Shown: positions 17,038-26,053, counted from the first letter of the stretch. The stretch is 64,000 bases of DNA from Bradyrhizobium arachidis (GCF_015291705.1 NZ_CP030050.1:5828001-5892000); one strand, 5' to 3'. The notes: generated from the letters alone by a model not told the origin. A program made the numbers and translations.

Positions 17038-17076
17038 TCCTCTTCGTGGTCAGAAACTACCGATGAGGTGACTGGA

Positions 17077-17316
17077 ATGTTCGTGACCGTCGTAGCCGTG
17101 CTCTGCCGGCTTGGTGCATCCGCCACAGGCGGCTGCGTCGAAGAAATCGTGACCGACAGCAACATGACGCCCGAGATGTCGATGATGCAGTGTGCGGTCG
17201 GCGCACAGGCCCCCTTGGCGAAATGGATGGGCGAGCATCCGATCTATCACGCCAATTGGCGCCTCGAGCGCTACAAATGCGTGCCGGGCCATTACGAGAT
17301 CAAGGGCCACGCCTAA
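17077..17316 (+). CDS. Small exported cysteine-containing protein
   Basis: 79-aa protein of unknown function. The N-terminus FVTVVAVLCRLGASATGGC is a short hydrophobic segment without a strong basic start, either a signal peptide or a membrane anchor. The rest has three more or less evenly placed cysteines (GGCVEE, MQCAVG, YKCVPG) and a compact C-terminal WRLERYKCVPGHYEIKG. ATG 17077 has GATGAGGTG upstream. A sigma-54-like promoter lies 40-55 bases upstream, suggesting expression tied to nitrogen status or low oxygen. Related small proteins are common in Bradyrhizobium, but no function is known to me. Confidence 0.7.
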   Translation: MFVTVVAVLCRLGASATGGCVEEIVTDSNMTPEMSMMQCAVGAQAPLAKWMGEHPIYHANWRLERYKCVPGHYEIKGHA

Positions 17317-17439
17317 GGGCCCGCAAAACGACGTCCATCCGAGGAAACGCCCGGGGGCTGCATTGTCCCTCTATGCGGATACTAACAGCGCCAGACTCAT
17401 CGAGACGGCGCCTTGCGTGACAATGGTCACGCCTTTCCC

Positions 17440-18414
17440 TCAAGCCACCGCTCGCAAAATGATCCCGCGCGCTTGCCGCCCTTCCGGCGTCGGCATCAGC
17501 GCATAATTGTGCGGCTGGTCACGGAGCAGATGCAGCTCGACCGGCACGCCCACCGCCCTCGCCCGCTCCGCAAGATCGACGCTGTCGGGATAGAGCAGAT
17601 CGCGCGTGCCGGAAAAGATCGTCATCGGCGCAAGCGCGCGGAAGGCGCCATTGAGCGGGCTGACGAAGGGATGGCCGACATCGAGCTCGCCGGCATAAAG
17701 GCGCGCGGCCTCGACGATCCCCGGGATGTCCTGGATCGGATCGCGCGCCGCGATCGCCGTCTGCTCCGGGCGGCTGACCGAGGCCTCGGCCGCAGGCGAG
17801 ATCAGCATCAGCCGGTTCGGCTGCCGATGGCCGCGATCGCGCAGCCATTGGCATGCGGCGAGCGCGAGGCTCGCGCCGGCCGAATTGCCGACCACCGTGA
17901 CCTTTGCCGGCCCGGCATCCTCCAGCAGCATCCGCAGCAGCTCGGCCGTCGCCGGCACGACGTCCTTCGCCGTGGCGCGCGGAGCCAGCGGATAGATCGG
18001 CACGACGCACACGACGCGCGCCTTGCGCGTCATCTGGCCGATGAAGCGCCAATGCGCCGGCACGATCTCGTTGATGTAGCCGCCGCCATGCAGGAACATG
18101 ACGAAGTTGCAGCCCTCATGACCCGACGACGGCGCTGTGTAATAGACCGGCCAGCCGCCCATCTTGGTCAGCGTCGCCTCGACGCCGCGGCCAAGTCCCG
18201 TCGGCTCGAACGAGGCCGGCTGCAACGCGAGCTTCTGCACATGGGCCTGCACCGCCTCGGCTGACGCGAGCTGCTCCTTATACGGAAGCTGCCGCAGCAG
18301 CAGGTTGAAGGCGCGGCTTTGCAGACTCGGCGCCGGATCGCGCGGCGCCTGCGCACCGAACATGCAACCGCCGGGGCAAAACTGCAAAGCCGACACAAGT
18401 CTTGCAACGCTCAT
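17440..18414 (-). CDS. Alpha/beta hydrolase (hormone-sensitive-lipase-like esterase family)
   Basis: 324-aa protein of the HSL/acetyl-esterase family. The oxyanion motif HGGGY (in FVMFLHGGGYINEIV), the nucleophile elbow GNSAGAS (in VVGNSAGASLAL) and a late DQPHNYAL with the catalytic His are all present, and SGTRDLLYPDS carries the acid. These enzymes hydrolyse short-chain esters in the cytoplasm. ATG 18414 has GGAGA upstream; the frame is open far beyond it but only as the antisense of the tetR gene. It is divergent from a TetR regulator with a palindrome between them, so repression by that regulator is likely. Confidence 0.88.
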   Translation of the reverse strand: MSVARLVSALQFCPGGCMFGAQAPRDPAPSLQSRAFNLLLRQLPYKEQLASAEAVQAHVQKLALQPASFEPTGLGRGVEATLTKMGGWPVYYTAPSSGHEGCNFVMFLHGGGYINEIVPAHWRFIGQMTRKARVVCVVPIYPLAPRATAKDVVPATAELLRMLLEDAGPAKVTVVGNSAGASLALAACQWLRDRGHRQPNRLMLISPAAEASVSRPEQTAIAARDPIQDIPGIVEAARLYAGELDVGHPFVSPLNGAFRALAPMTIFSGTRDLLYPDSVDLAERARAVGVPVELHLLRDQPHNYALMPTPEGRQARGIILRAVA

Positions 18415-18493
18415 GGTCCGTTCTCCGCCTTGGCTCAGCATCCATATGGCGACAAAGCAGCTTGCCGGAAGGCCGCACTTCGCCGTTATAATG

Positions 18494-18507
18494 CGAGTGA
18501 TCGCTCG
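18494..18507. promoter_or_regulatory. Putative TetR operator
   Basis: CGAGTGATCGCTCG is a near-perfect palindrome (one mismatched pair) located between the divergent esterase and tetR genes, 31 bases before the tetR start. Its TGAGYGATCRCTCA-like form is common for TetR repressors that control an adjacent gene. Confidence 0.6.
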
Positions 18508-18537
18508 TTTTTCCTGCTCGCATTTGGATTCGACGCC

Positions 18538-19170
18538 ATGGCGCGCAGGCCGCCGACAAAACCCCGGAAAAATGCCTCGCAAGCGCGCTCGCGCGCCACC
18601 GTCGACGCGCTGATCGAGGCAACCGCTCGCATTCTGGTCCGCGAAGGTTTCGAGAAGACCAGCACCAACCGCATCGCCGAAATCGCTGGCGTCAGCGTCG
18701 GCTCGCTCTACCAGTATTTTCCGAGCAAGGAGGCGCTGGTCGCCGCCGTGATCGACCGTCACAACGACGAGATCATGCAAATCGTCCGCGCCGCCTTCGT
18801 CGAGGTCGCGGAGATGCCGGTCGAGAAGGCGGTGCGCCGGCTCGTCACGGTCGCGATCGAGGCCCATCACATCGATCCGAACCTGCATCGCGTCCTCGCC
18901 GAGCAGATCCCGCGCTCGGGGCGGCTGGCCGAAGTCGAGGCCTTCAATCACGAGGTCCACGCCCTCGTGCGCGCCTATTTCGAAAGCCGTCGCAAGGAGA
19001 TGCGCAAGATCGACCTCGATATGGCGACCTTCATCTGCGTCAGCGCGATCGAGGCGGTGGCGCACAACACGGTGCTGCACCAGGCCGACATGCTGTCCGA
19101 TAAGACGGTGAAGGTGCTGGTCGACGAGACGACAAGGATGGTGGCGGGCTACTTGCGTCCATCCGCTTAG
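18538..19170 (+). CDS. TetR/AcrR family transcriptional regulator
   Basis: 210-aa repressor. The N-terminal helix-turn-helix domain is complete: ALIEATARILVREGFEKTST, NRIAEIAGVSVGSLYQYFPS and KEALVAAVIDRHNDE (about residues 24-80). The remaining part is a helical ligand-binding domain with VLAEQIPRSGRLAEVEAF. ATG 18538 begins a typical basic leader (ARRPPTKPRKNASQARSR). It is divergent from an HSL-family esterase with a palindromic site in the shared 123-base gap, so self-repression plus control of the esterase is the likely circuit. The ligand is unknown. Confidence 0.88.
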   Translation: MARRPPTKPRKNASQARSRATVDALIEATARILVREGFEKTSTNRIAEIAGVSVGSLYQYFPSKEALVAAVIDRHNDEIMQIVRAAFVEVAEMPVEKAVRRLVTVAIEAHHIDPNLHRVLAEQIPRSGRLAEVEAFNHEVHALVRAYFESRRKEMRKIDLDMATFICVSAIEAVAHNTVLHQADMLSDKTVKVLVDETTRMVAGYLRPSA

Positions 19171-19297
19171 CACGCGCCGCCCTGTTACAGATCTGTCGCA
19201 CTTCAAGAAAGCGTGCGCGAGCCTCGTCGAGGTCTTGAACTTGGCGAAAAAGCCCCACTTATCCGGCGAGCGACAAAATACCTGAGAAAGTCAGCTA

Positions 19298-19618
19298 ATG
19301 CAGTCACCAGAATGGAAGGCAATGAGCGTCGCCGGAACGATTGCGCTCCTGTCGGTGACCCTGCTGGCCGCCGACGCAACGCTCGACCTGAGCGCCAGCG
19401 GGTTCGCCAAGCGCCTCGAAAGCGCGCAGGCGTCCATCGTGGACGCGGTGGGACCGCGCCAGCTCGCCTTCGCCGTCCGGACCTGGGCTCACGGCAAGCC
19501 ACTGCCCGAGCAGCAGTGCCAGCATAGCGCCGCGATCGCGCAAAGCTTTGGTCCATTTGAGAAGAAAATGGTCGGAGCGAGAGGATTTGAACCTCCGACC
19601 CCTAGTCTCCCAGACTAG
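19298..19618 (+). CDS. Small hypothetical exported protein overlapping tRNA-Pro antisense
   Basis: 106-aa frame. An N-terminal hydrophobic segment SVAGTIALLSVTLLAADA looks like a signal peptide, followed by a polar part, and the first 75 codons have the strong GC3 bias of real genes. The last 15 residues (VGARGFEPPTPSLPD) are the well-known spurious translation of a tRNA read backwards, since the stop lies inside the tRNA-Pro gene on the other strand. The gene may be real but with a non-conserved tail, or a remnant whose original end was lost. The upstream context gives no functional clue. Confidence 0.35.
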   Translation: MQSPEWKAMSVAGTIALLSVTLLAADATLDLSASGFAKRLESAQASIVDAVGPRQLAFAVRTWAHGKPLPEQQCQHSAAIAQSFGPFEKKMVGARGFEPPTPSLPD

Positions 19619-19648
19619 TGCGCTAACCGGGCTGCGCCACGCTCCGAA
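19571..19648 (-). tRNA. tRNA-Pro (anticodon GGG)
   Basis: Read on the minus strand: acceptor CGGAGCG pairs with CGCTCCG, the D-loop region GCGCAGCCCGGTTAGCGC, the anticodon arm CTAGTCTGGGAGACTAG with anticodon GGG, then GGAGGTTCAAATCCTC as the T arm. A genomic CCA (19571-19573) follows. All four arms close. Confidence 0.95.
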
Positions 19649-19771
19649 TGCCGTTCCATTAGCTAGGATCGCCGCGTTGCGCAAGGCGAGGTCACACCAT
19701 TTTGGTGTCGCGATCTGACAGGCCCCGAGCCCAGCTTCCCGGAACTGCCCGCAAAGCCGGCGAAAAGCGCC

Positions 19772-20347
19772 TCAGCCGTCCTTCAGCGCCTGATCCAGCA
19801 TCTCCCGGCAGGCGACGAGGTCAGCGAGCGCACGCCCGAGTCGCTCCCGGTCGACGGCGCTGGGGCCCGCCGGCGCGGCAGCGCCGCCCTTGCGGAAGGT
19901 GGTGAGGATTTCCTCGTCATCGACCTCCGTGAAGCGGAAGTCGATGCCCTCCTCCTCATCCCCCTGGTAATCGTCATCGTCAGCGTCAGTGATGCCCGTG
20001 ATGGGAGCCTCGTCGTCCGGCTCCATCAGGCTCTGGCCGATGGCGTCCTCGATGGCCCCGAACGAGACCGCAGCCGCACCGTCTGCGAGGCCCTGCACCG
20101 ACTTGACGCCATGCTCCTTCAGGATCCGCTGCACGCCGCGGATGGTGTAACCCTCGCCGTAGAGCAGACGGCGGATGCCCTTGAGCAGATCGACGTCGTC
20201 GGGGCGGTAGTAGCGGCGGCCGCCGCTGCGCTTCATCGGCTTGATCTGGGAGAATCGGGTCTCCCAGAACCGCAGCACGTGCTGCGGAATGTCGAGTTCC
20301 TGCGCTACTTCGCTGATGGTTCGGAACGCATCCGGCGCCTTGTCCAA
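19772..20347 (-). CDS. MerR family transcriptional regulator
   Basis: 191-aa protein whose N-terminal MerR domain is clear: [45 protein letters not shown] and [15 protein letters not shown] (residues 8-80). The C-terminal half is acidic (a D/E-rich tract near 125-150) and lacks the cysteines of metal-sensing MerR proteins, so it is not a metal sensor. It follows ihfA by 26 bases in the conserved alphaproteobacterial order plsX-fabH-ihfA-merR and is probably cotranscribed. Its targets are unknown. Confidence 0.9.
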   Translation of the reverse strand: MDKAPDAFRTISEVAQELDIPQHVLRFWETRFSQIKPMKRSGGRRYYRPDDVDLLKGIRRLLYGEGYTIRGVQRILKEHGVKSVQGLADGAAAVSFGAIEDAIGQSLMEPDDEAPITGITDADDDDYQGDEEEGIDFRFTEVDDEEILTTFRKGGAAAPAGPSAVDRERLGRALADLVACREMLDQALKDG

Positions 20348-20373
20348 ATGCCAAATCCTTATCCGGAGGGCGG

Positions 20374-20715
20374 TTACGCCTCGGGTTGAACCTTGCTGCC
20401 ATCGCCGTTGGTACGGTGCTGGGCGTTGATCCGTTGCTTCAAGATCGCCGACGGCTTGAACACCATCACCCGGCGCGGCGAGATCGGCACTTCGGTGCCG
20501 GTCTTCGGGTTACGGCCGATGCGCTGACCTTTCTTGCGCACCATGAAGGAACCGAACGAGGACAGCTTCACCGTCTCGCCCTTTTCCAGGCAGTCGGTGA
20601 TCTCCTTCAGCACGAGTTCCACGAAGGCGGACGATTCCGTACGCGACAGGCCCACCTTCTGGTAGACGGCTTCGCAGAGATCGACACGCGTTACGGTTTT
20701 ACTTTGATCGGTCAT
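20374..20715 (-). CDS. ihfA: Integration host factor subunit alpha
   Basis: 113-aa HU/IHF family protein. ATG 20715 begins [20 protein letters not shown]; then [40 protein letters not shown] and the DNA-intercalating arm around [23 protein letters not shown] is an alpha/beta heterodimer that bends DNA sharply and assists sigma-54 promoters, recombination and replication. A frame extension to 20742 has a weaker start. It lies between fabH (gap 132 bases) and merR, the usual order. The partner ihfB is not in this window. Confidence 0.95.
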   Translation of the reverse strand: MTDQSKTVTRVDLCEAVYQKVGLSRTESSAFVELVLKEITDCLEKGETVKLSSFGSFMVRKKGQRIGRNPKTGTEVPISPRRVMVFKPSAILKQRINAQHRTNGDGSKVQPEA

Positions 20716-20847
20716 CGCCCTGCCCCACATCACGGCGAACAATTGTTGTCTGAAATTATGAGGTTACGGCACGGCGGTCAACAGGGCTCATCAATGCAGA
20801 CGCATCGATAATCGGCGCTGATTCCGGCAAAATTTTATCGACTGTCG

Positions 20848-21828
20848 CTACCAGCGCACCAGCGCGGAGCCCCAGGTGAAGCCGCCGCCCATCGCTTCCA
20901 GCAGCACCAGGTCGCCGCGCTTGATGCGGCCGTCCTTGCGCGCCACCGACAGCGCCAGCGGGATCGAGGCCGCCGAGGTGTTGCCGTGACGGTCCACCGT
21001 CAGCACCACCTTCTGCGGTGCGATATGAAGTTTGTGCGCGGAGGCATCGATGATTCGCTTGTTGGCCTGGTGCGGCACGAACCAGTCGATGCTGTCGGCA
21101 TTGAGCCCGGTCGCCTCGAAGGCATCGACGATCACGTCGGTGATCATGCCGACCGCATGCTTGAAGACCTCGCGGCCCTCCATGCGCAGATGGCCGACGG
21201 TCTGGGTCGAGGACGGTCCGCCGTCGACGAACAGTTTTGCCTTGTGGCGGCCATCGGAGCGCAGATGCGTGGTCACAACGCCGCGGTCGGTCGCGGCCTT
21301 GCCCGGCTGCTCCTGCGCTTCCAGCACCACCGCGCCTGCGCCGTCGCCGAACAGCACGCAGGTGCCGCGGTCGTTCCAGTCGAGGATGCGTGAGAAGGTC
21401 TCCGCACCGATCACCAGCGCACGCTTGAAGGCGCCGGTGCGCAGGAAATTGTCGGCGGTGGCGAGTGCGAACACGAAGCCCGAGCACACCGCTTGGAGAT
21501 CGAACGCGGCGCCATGGTTGATGCCGAGCCCGTGCTGCACAGCGACAGCGGTTGCCGGGAATGTATTGTCGGGCGTCGAGGTCGCCAGCACGATCAGCTC
21601 GATCGATTGCGCGTCGATGCCGGCATCGGTGAGCGCGGCCTGCGCCGCCTTGATCGCCAAATGCGAGGTGAACTCGCCCTCGGCCGCGATGTGCCGCTCG
21701 CGAATGCCGGTGCGCTGCACGATCCACTCGTCGGACGTGTCGATACGCGCCGCCAATTGGGCGTTGGTCACCACCTGCTCCGGCAGGTAGGAGCCGCAGC
21801 CGAGCACGACCGAACGAATTTGAGTCAC
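20848..21828 (-). CDS. fabH: Beta-ketoacyl-ACP synthase III
   Basis: 326-aa condensing enzyme that starts fatty-acid synthesis by joining acetyl-CoA to malonyl-ACP. The catalytic triad is present: Cys115 in [13 protein letters not shown], His253 in [12 protein letters not shown] and Asn283 in [10 protein letters not shown]. The C-terminal glycine-rich [16 protein letters not shown] is complete and the length is normal. ATG 21828 overlaps the plsX stop by four bases (ATGA), so the two are translationally coupled. It belongs to the lipid block plsX-fabH followed by ihfA. Confidence 0.96.
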   Translation of the reverse strand: MTQIRSVVLGCGSYLPEQVVTNAQLAARIDTSDEWIVQRTGIRERHIAAEGEFTSHLAIKAAQAALTDAGIDAQSIELIVLATSTPDNTFPATAVAVQHGLGINHGAAFDLQAVCSGFVFALATADNFLRTGAFKRALVIGAETFSRILDWNDRGTCVLFGDGAGAVVLEAQEQPGKAATDRGVVTTHLRSDGRHKAKLFVDGGPSSTQTVGHLRMEGREVFKHAVGMITDVIVDAFEATGLNADSIDWFVPHQANKRIIDASAHKLHIAPQKVVLTVDRHGNTSAASIPLALSVARKDGRIKRGDLVLLEAMGGGFTWGSALVRW

Positions 21829-22886
21829 GAAACAGCCTCCTGCGCGGACTGCACGGAATTGAGTGCACCACCCTCGCGGTTGAGCATCTGATTGATCTTG
21901 TTCAGGAGATCGTAGTGAGCCATCTCATAGCCAACATCGATCGCATAGGCAAAGCCTTCGGCGTTGATTCCGCCATGGCTTTTGACCACCAGTCCGTTGA
22001 GCCCCAGCAACACCCCGCCGTTGGACTTGTTGGGGTCCATCTTGTTGCGCAGGGCCTGGAAGGCGCTGCGGGCAAAGAGATAGCCGAGCTTGGACAGCCA
22101 GCTCCGTTGCATCTCGTTGCGGAGTAATTCCGCCATCTGCCGTGCGGTTCCCTCGGCGGCCTTGAGCGCGATATTGCCGCTATAGCCTTCGGTCACGATG
22201 ACGTCGGCCAGCCCCTTGCCGATGCCGTCGCCCTCGATGAAGCCGATATAGTCGAGTTCCGGCAGGTTCCGCGCACGCAGGATTTCACCGGCCTCGCGGA
22301 TCTCCTCGTGTCCCTTGATTTCCTCGGTCCCGATGTTGAGCAGGCCGACCGTCGGGCGCGGCTTGTTGAACTGCACGCTCGCCATGGCCGCGCCCATCAC
22401 CGCGAGCGCCACCAGATGCCGCGCGTCGCCACCGATGGTGGCGCCCAGGTCGAGCACGACGGATTCGCCGCGCCTGGTCGGCCATATCGCGCTGATGGCC
22501 GGGCGGTCGATGCCCGGCAGCGTGCGCAGGTGGAAGCGCGACATCGCCATCAGCGCGCCGGTATTGCCGGCGGAAACCGCGACATCCGCCTCGCCCTTCT
22601 TCACCGCGTCGATGGCAAGCCACATCGAGGAGGTCTTGCGGCCGCGCCGCAGTGCCTGGCTCGGCTTGTCGGAGCCGCTGACGGCAACGTCGGTGTGGAT
22701 GATCTTCGAAGTGGTCTTGAGGGCGGGATGTTTCTCGAGTTCTGGCTCGATCCTGGCGCGGTCCCCGACCAGCAGGAATTCGGTGTTGCGATGCCTGCCA
22801 AGCGAGATGGCAGCGCCTGGAATGACCACGGCGGCGCCGGCGTCGCCCCCCATGGCGTCCAGCGCGATGCGAACCTTACTTAGCAT
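21825..22886 (-). CDS. plsX: Phosphate acyltransferase PlsX
   Basis: 353-aa enzyme making acyl-phosphate from acyl-ACP for phospholipid synthesis. Signature segments are [19 protein letters not shown] at the N-terminus, [14 protein letters not shown], then [21 protein letters not shown] and the C-terminal [19 protein letters not shown] 22886 matches the family N-terminus ([15 protein letters not shown]) with AGGA upstream; the frame continues without support to 23051. The stop overlaps the start of fabH. About 300 bases separate it from the DUF177 gene upstream, so it probably has its own promoter as well. Confidence 0.96.
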   Translation of the reverse strand: MLSKVRIALDAMGGDAGAAVVIPGAAISLGRHRNTEFLLVGDRARIEPELEKHPALKTTSKIIHTDVAVSGSDKPSQALRRGRKTSSMWLAIDAVKKGEADVAVSAGNTGALMAMSRFHLRTLPGIDRPAISAIWPTRRGESVVLDLGATIGGDARHLVALAVMGAAMASVQFNKPRPTVGLLNIGTEEIKGHEEIREAGEILRARNLPELDYIGFIEGDGIGKGLADVIVTEGYSGNIALKAAEGTARQMAELLRNEMQRSWLSKLGYLFARSAFQALRNKMDPNKSNGGVLLGLNGLVVKSHGGINAEGFAYAIDVGYEMAHYDLLNKINQMLNREGGALNSVQSAQEAVS

Positions 22887-23184
22887 GAAAGTCCTGGAAA
22901 CCTGGTCTGGTGCGGTCTTGAACGAGCGGGGCCGCGAAATGGGTTCGCCGTTGATTTGGCGACCGGCCAAGCGCCCCGCCGCACCCGGACCGCGGCGCGA
23001 CAATAGCGTTTTGTTATCCCGAAACAACCTCTTGCCCCCAGCCTTTTGCATTCAGGACGATCGGCTGGCGGGTGGTCAAATTCGAGATAAAGCACAATAA
23101 AATCAAATGGATGAAACTGCTCTTCAAACCATCCCGGCAAACGCCTCGCGCTCCCTCGCAAGGCGCTCACTTGGAAATGCCGGG
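22887..23184. other. Gap between DUF177 and plsX genes
   Basis: 298 bases with no supported ORF. In many bacteria rpmF (ribosomal protein L32) sits between DUF177 and plsX, but no L32 sequence is present here. The region probably holds the plsX promoter; the part near 23000-23100 is AT-richer. Confidence 0.5.
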
Positions 23185-23754
23185 CTATCGGCCTTTCTTC
23201 TCGTCCTGAAGCGCCTTCAGCGCCGCGAACGGATGATCCTCCGGATCGGGAGCGGTGACCTCCGCCTCGAACACGGCCCCCGGCTTGCGGGGATAGGGGT
23301 CGATCGCCAGGAACAGCGCGTCGGTGGCGAGCCGGCCGAGATCGATGATGCCGCCGACGATGGCCTCCGGCGGATCGGCGACCTCCGGAGGCTCCTCGTC
23401 GTCCTGGCCCTCCTCGATCAGGTCGGCGAGGCGCCGCGCCTCGGCTTCGGGGGCGAACATCAGGTCCACCTCCTCCTCGATCTCGTTCTCGATCGGATCG
23501 AGCGTCACCACGCAGGTCTGGCCGATTCTGGCGCGGACGTGGCCCGTGACCTGGTAGCGGCCGCCGCTTTTCGGCACGACGTCGAAGCTGGCCTTGGCGG
23601 ACAGGATCTCGCGAAGGCCGGCGAGCTCTGCCATGGCCTGCCGCTCAGCGGCCGACGCCTCGAGCTCGCGATAGAGGCCGGTGTCTGGAATCTGCGCAAC
23701 GATGACAGGGGCCCGCCAGGGATCGGGCTCGGTTCCGGTGTGCGGTCGGCTCAT
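23185..23754 (-). CDS. DUF177 (YceD-like) protein
   Basis: 189-aa protein of the DUF177 family, which in many bacteria is linked with rpmF and plsX and has been tied to 23S rRNA accumulation. Visible are WRAPVIVAQIPDTGLYRELE at the N-terminus, GRYQVTGHVRARIGQTCVVT with the single conserved cysteine, the acidic stretch DPIENEIEEEVDLMF and C-terminal DPEDHPFAALKALQ. It overlaps the cytochrome bc1 chaperone gene by four bases and so is cotranscribed with it. The reading frame begins at ATG 23754. Confidence 0.88.
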   Translation of the reverse strand: MSRPHTGTEPDPWRAPVIVAQIPDTGLYRELEASAAERQAMAELAGLREILSAKASFDVVPKSGGRYQVTGHVRARIGQTCVVTLDPIENEIEEEVDLMFAPEAEARRLADLIEEGQDDEEPPEVADPPEAIVGGIIDLGRLATDALFLAIDPYPRKPGAVFEAEVTAPDPEDHPFAALKALQDEKKGR

Positions 23755-24302
23755 GGCGAAAGATCCTCGGAAAGCGCCGGGGGAAACTTGAAGGACGCGC
23801 GCAGCAGCGCGGCCTCGCTGGTCCGAGCAAGATCGGCCTCCGTAGCCCGGGCGTAAGCCGCGAGCCGCCGTGCCTGGTCCAGACCGGACCCATTCAAGAT
23901 ATTCTTGCAGATCGCCGCCGCCAGCGCCTCACCGCCGACTTCGATCGCCTGGTCGTAGGCCTGCACCCGGCCGTAAAACGCCTCGCCGAAGGCCCGCATC
24001 CGCTTCGGCACGGTCTGGTCGCCGACCCCCATCTCGCGCAGATTGTCGTCCATGTCCTCGCAGAAGCGGTCGAACAGCGCCTGCGACAGCTCGGTGGCGC
24101 CCTGGACTGTGCGCAGGCGGCGCAGCACCAGCCAGAGATGCAGCAGCAACAGGTCGAAACGCCCGTTAACCGTATCGGACACGCCCAAGTCGCGGTAAAA
24201 TATGGGTTCTCGCGCCTGCGTCACGATCATGCCATAGATGGCTTCAATGGTGCCGGCCGGGGCTAGCCGGGGTTTCCTGAAGTGATTGAACGGCCAAAGC
24301 AT
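23751..24302 (-). CDS. Ubiquinol-cytochrome c chaperone family protein
   Basis: 183-aa member of the CBP3/UQCC1 family, which helps assemble cytochrome bc1 in mitochondria; bacterial homologues are presumed to act on bc1 or respiratory proteins. Seen are IEAIYGMIVTQAREPIFYRD, LLLLHLWLVLRRLR, FDRFCEDMDDNLREMGVGD and a late KRMRAFGEAFYGRVQAYDQA, the family hallmarks. ATG 24302 starts it, and it is divergent from bamE. The four-base overlap with DUF177 is the common alphaproteobacterial arrangement. Confidence 0.88.
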   Translation of the reverse strand: MLWPFNHFRKPRLAPAGTIEAIYGMIVTQAREPIFYRDLGVSDTVNGRFDLLLLHLWLVLRRLRTVQGATELSQALFDRFCEDMDDNLREMGVGDQTVPKRMRAFGEAFYGRVQAYDQAIEVGGEALAAAICKNILNGSGLDQARRLAAYARATEADLARTSEAALLRASFKFPPALSEDLSP

Positions 24303-24400
24303 TGTGGTTTCCGCAAGCGGGCGAGCGCGTGTTGCATTCAGAGCCTCCGCCCGGTACTTCAGCGCCTCGCGCGACGCAAGGGGACGGAATCAGTTCCACT

Positions 24401-24886
24401 ATGACGATAACGAACCAGACCAGCCTGCGCGCAAGCCAGCCGCGCGGCCTTTTTGCACGCTGGCGCGGCTTGCGCATGGCCGCCGCCGTGGCCCTGGTCG
24501 GCGCGGCACTCGCGGGCTGCACCGGCGAACAATTCCAGAAGGGCTACATCCTTCCTCCCGGCGCGCTGGAGCAGATTCCGATCGGCGCGAGCCAGGACCA
24601 GGTGCTGATCGTGATGGGCACGCCCTCCACGGTCGCAACCCTCGACGGCGAAGTGTTCTACTACATCTCGCAGCGCTCGGAGCGCATGGTCGCCTTCATG
24701 AACCAGAAGGTGGTCGATCAGCGCGTGATCGCGATCTATTTCGACAAGAACCGGCGCGTACGTCGCCTTGCAAATTACGGCCTGCAGGACGGCAAGATCT
24801 TCGACTTCATCAGCCGCACCACGGCGACGTCGGGCCAGGAGATGAGCTACCTCGCGCCGCTGTTCAAGCTGCTGAGCTTTAACTGA
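24401..24886 (+). CDS. bamE: Outer-membrane assembly lipoprotein BamE (SmpA/OmlA)
   Basis: 161-aa lipoprotein of the BAM complex, which inserts beta-barrel proteins into the outer membrane. The signal peptide contains AAAVALVGAALAGC with the lipobox LAGC, so it is lipidated at the cysteine. The SmpA/OmlA domain follows: QIPIGASQDQVLIVMGTPST, GEVFYYISQRSE and VVDQRVIAIYFDKN. ATG 24401 gives a leader of normal length; the frame is open upstream to 24302 without need. It is divergent from the bc1 chaperone gene. Confidence 0.9.
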   Translation: MTITNQTSLRASQPRGLFARWRGLRMAAAVALVGAALAGCTGEQFQKGYILPPGALEQIPIGASQDQVLIVMGTPSTVATLDGEVFYYISQRSERMVAFMNQKVVDQRVIAIYFDKNRRVRRLANYGLQDGKIFDFISRTTATSGQEMSYLAPLFKLLSFN

Positions 24887-24970
24887 TCTTTCAGCCTGCG
24901 GCGTCCTGCCGCTGTCCGCACGGCGCTTGCCGCCGCGCGCGACTTGCCGTTGCGCGCGGCCTTCCCTACG

Positions 24971-24996
24971 CTCCCTGCAAAACAAGAAGCAGGGAG
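24971..24996 (+). promoter_or_regulatory. Hairpin containing the ribosome binding site of the Bug-type protein gene
   Basis: CTCCCTGC and GCAGGGAG form a perfect 8-bp stem around a ten-base A-rich loop. The Shine-Dalgarno AGGGAG (24991-24996) that decides GTG 25004 lies within the 3' arm, so folding would hide it. Regulation is inferred. Confidence 0.45.
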
Positions 24997-25003
24997 TGGA
25001 TTC

Positions 25004-26005
25004 GTGCCCAATCGTTTGTTGTCCCGCCGTCGCGTGCTGACCGCTGCTGCCGGCCTCTCGGCCGCGGCGATCCTGCCGCGCTCGAGCCTGGCGGACTGGA
25101 AGCCCACCGAGAACGTCCGCGTCGTCGTGCCGGCCGCGGCCGGCGGCTCGACCGACGTCATGGGCCGGCTCTTGGCCGCGCATCTGCAAACCGCCTGGGG
25201 CCAGTCGGCCGTCGTCGAAAACCGCTCCGGCGGCGGCGGCACGATCGGCACGGCCGAAGTGGTCCGCGCCAAGCCTGATGGACACACCATCCTGATCGGC
25301 AATCCCGGTCCGAACGCCATTGCCTACAGCATCTTCAAGAACCTCACCTACAAGCCGGACCAGCTCCAGCCGGTCTCCAACATGATCCGGATCCCGAACA
25401 TCGTCTCGGCGCATCCGAAGACCGGCATCAAGTCGGTCGCCGAGCTGATCGCATATCTGAAGGCCAATCCGGACAAGCTCAGCTACGCCTCCTCCGGCGT
25501 CGGCCAGAGCCCGCATCTCACCGGCGCCTGGTTCCTCCAGCTCACCGGCCTGAAGATGACGCACATCCCGTTCCGCGGTGCCGGTCCCGCGCTCCAGGCC
25601 GCGCTCGCCGGCGACATCCAGATCCTGTTCGACAATCTCTATCCGAGCCTGCCGCAAGTGCAGAACGGCACCCTCACCGGTCTCTGCGTGACGACGCCAG
25701 AGCGCAGCGACCTCGCGAAGGACCTGCCGACCATGCGCGAGAGCACGCCGGAGCTCGCCAATTTCGACGTGTCGTCCTGGTTCTCGGTGTTCCTGCCGAA
25801 GGGCGTCCCCGCCCCCGTGCTCGACGCGCTCAATCTCCAGGTCAAGGCGATGCTGGAGCGCGACGACATCAAGAAGCAAATCGCCGCCATGGGCGCCCGC
25901 GCCGATTACGGCACACCGCAGCAGTTCGCCGACTTCGTGGACGCCGAGACGAAGAAGTTCGCCGGCATCATCCAGAAGGAAGGGCTGCAGATGGACGTGC
26001 AGTGA
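25004..26005 (+). CDS. Bug/TctC-type tripartite tricarboxylate transporter substrate-binding protein
   Basis: 333-aa periplasmic binding protein. The N-terminus has a twin-arginine-like leader (SRRRVLTAAAGLSAAAIL), then VRVVVPAAAGGSTDVMGRLL, ENRSGGGGTIGTAEVV and YASSGVGQSPHLTGAWFLQ, the ligand-site segments of the Bug family. GTG 25004 has AGGGAG seven bases upstream. No TctA or TctB permease gene is adjacent, as is common for the many orphan Bug proteins of Bradyrhizobium and Bordetella. The ligand is probably a carboxylate; that is inferred from the family. A palindromic repeat and a bidirectional terminator follow. Confidence 0.87.
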   Translation: MPNRLLSRRRVLTAAAGLSAAAILPRSSLADWKPTENVRVVVPAAAGGSTDVMGRLLAAHLQTAWGQSAVVENRSGGGGTIGTAEVVRAKPDGHTILIGNPGPNAIAYSIFKNLTYKPDQLQPVSNMIRIPNIVSAHPKTGIKSVAELIAYLKANPDKLSYASSGVGQSPHLTGAWFLQLTGLKMTHIPFRGAGPALQAALAGDIQILFDNLYPSLPQVQNGTLTGLCVTTPERSDLAKDLPTMRESTPELANFDVSSWFSVFLPKGVPAPVLDALNLQVKAMLERDDIKKQIAAMGARADYGTPQQFADFVDAETKKFAGIIQKEGLQMDVQ

Positions 26006-26053
26006 CGCCCGCTCAAGAGAGGTCGGCACAAGGATAGCGCCCAACACACCGCT

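Larger units (their letters stand above)
16717..17076. other. Intergenic region upstream of the small exported protein
   Basis: About 360 bases with no supported gene; short frames on both strands lack good starts. The only recognisable signals are the sigma-54-like promoter at 17022-17037 and the TGT-N10-ACA motif at 17001-17016. Confidence 0.5.
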
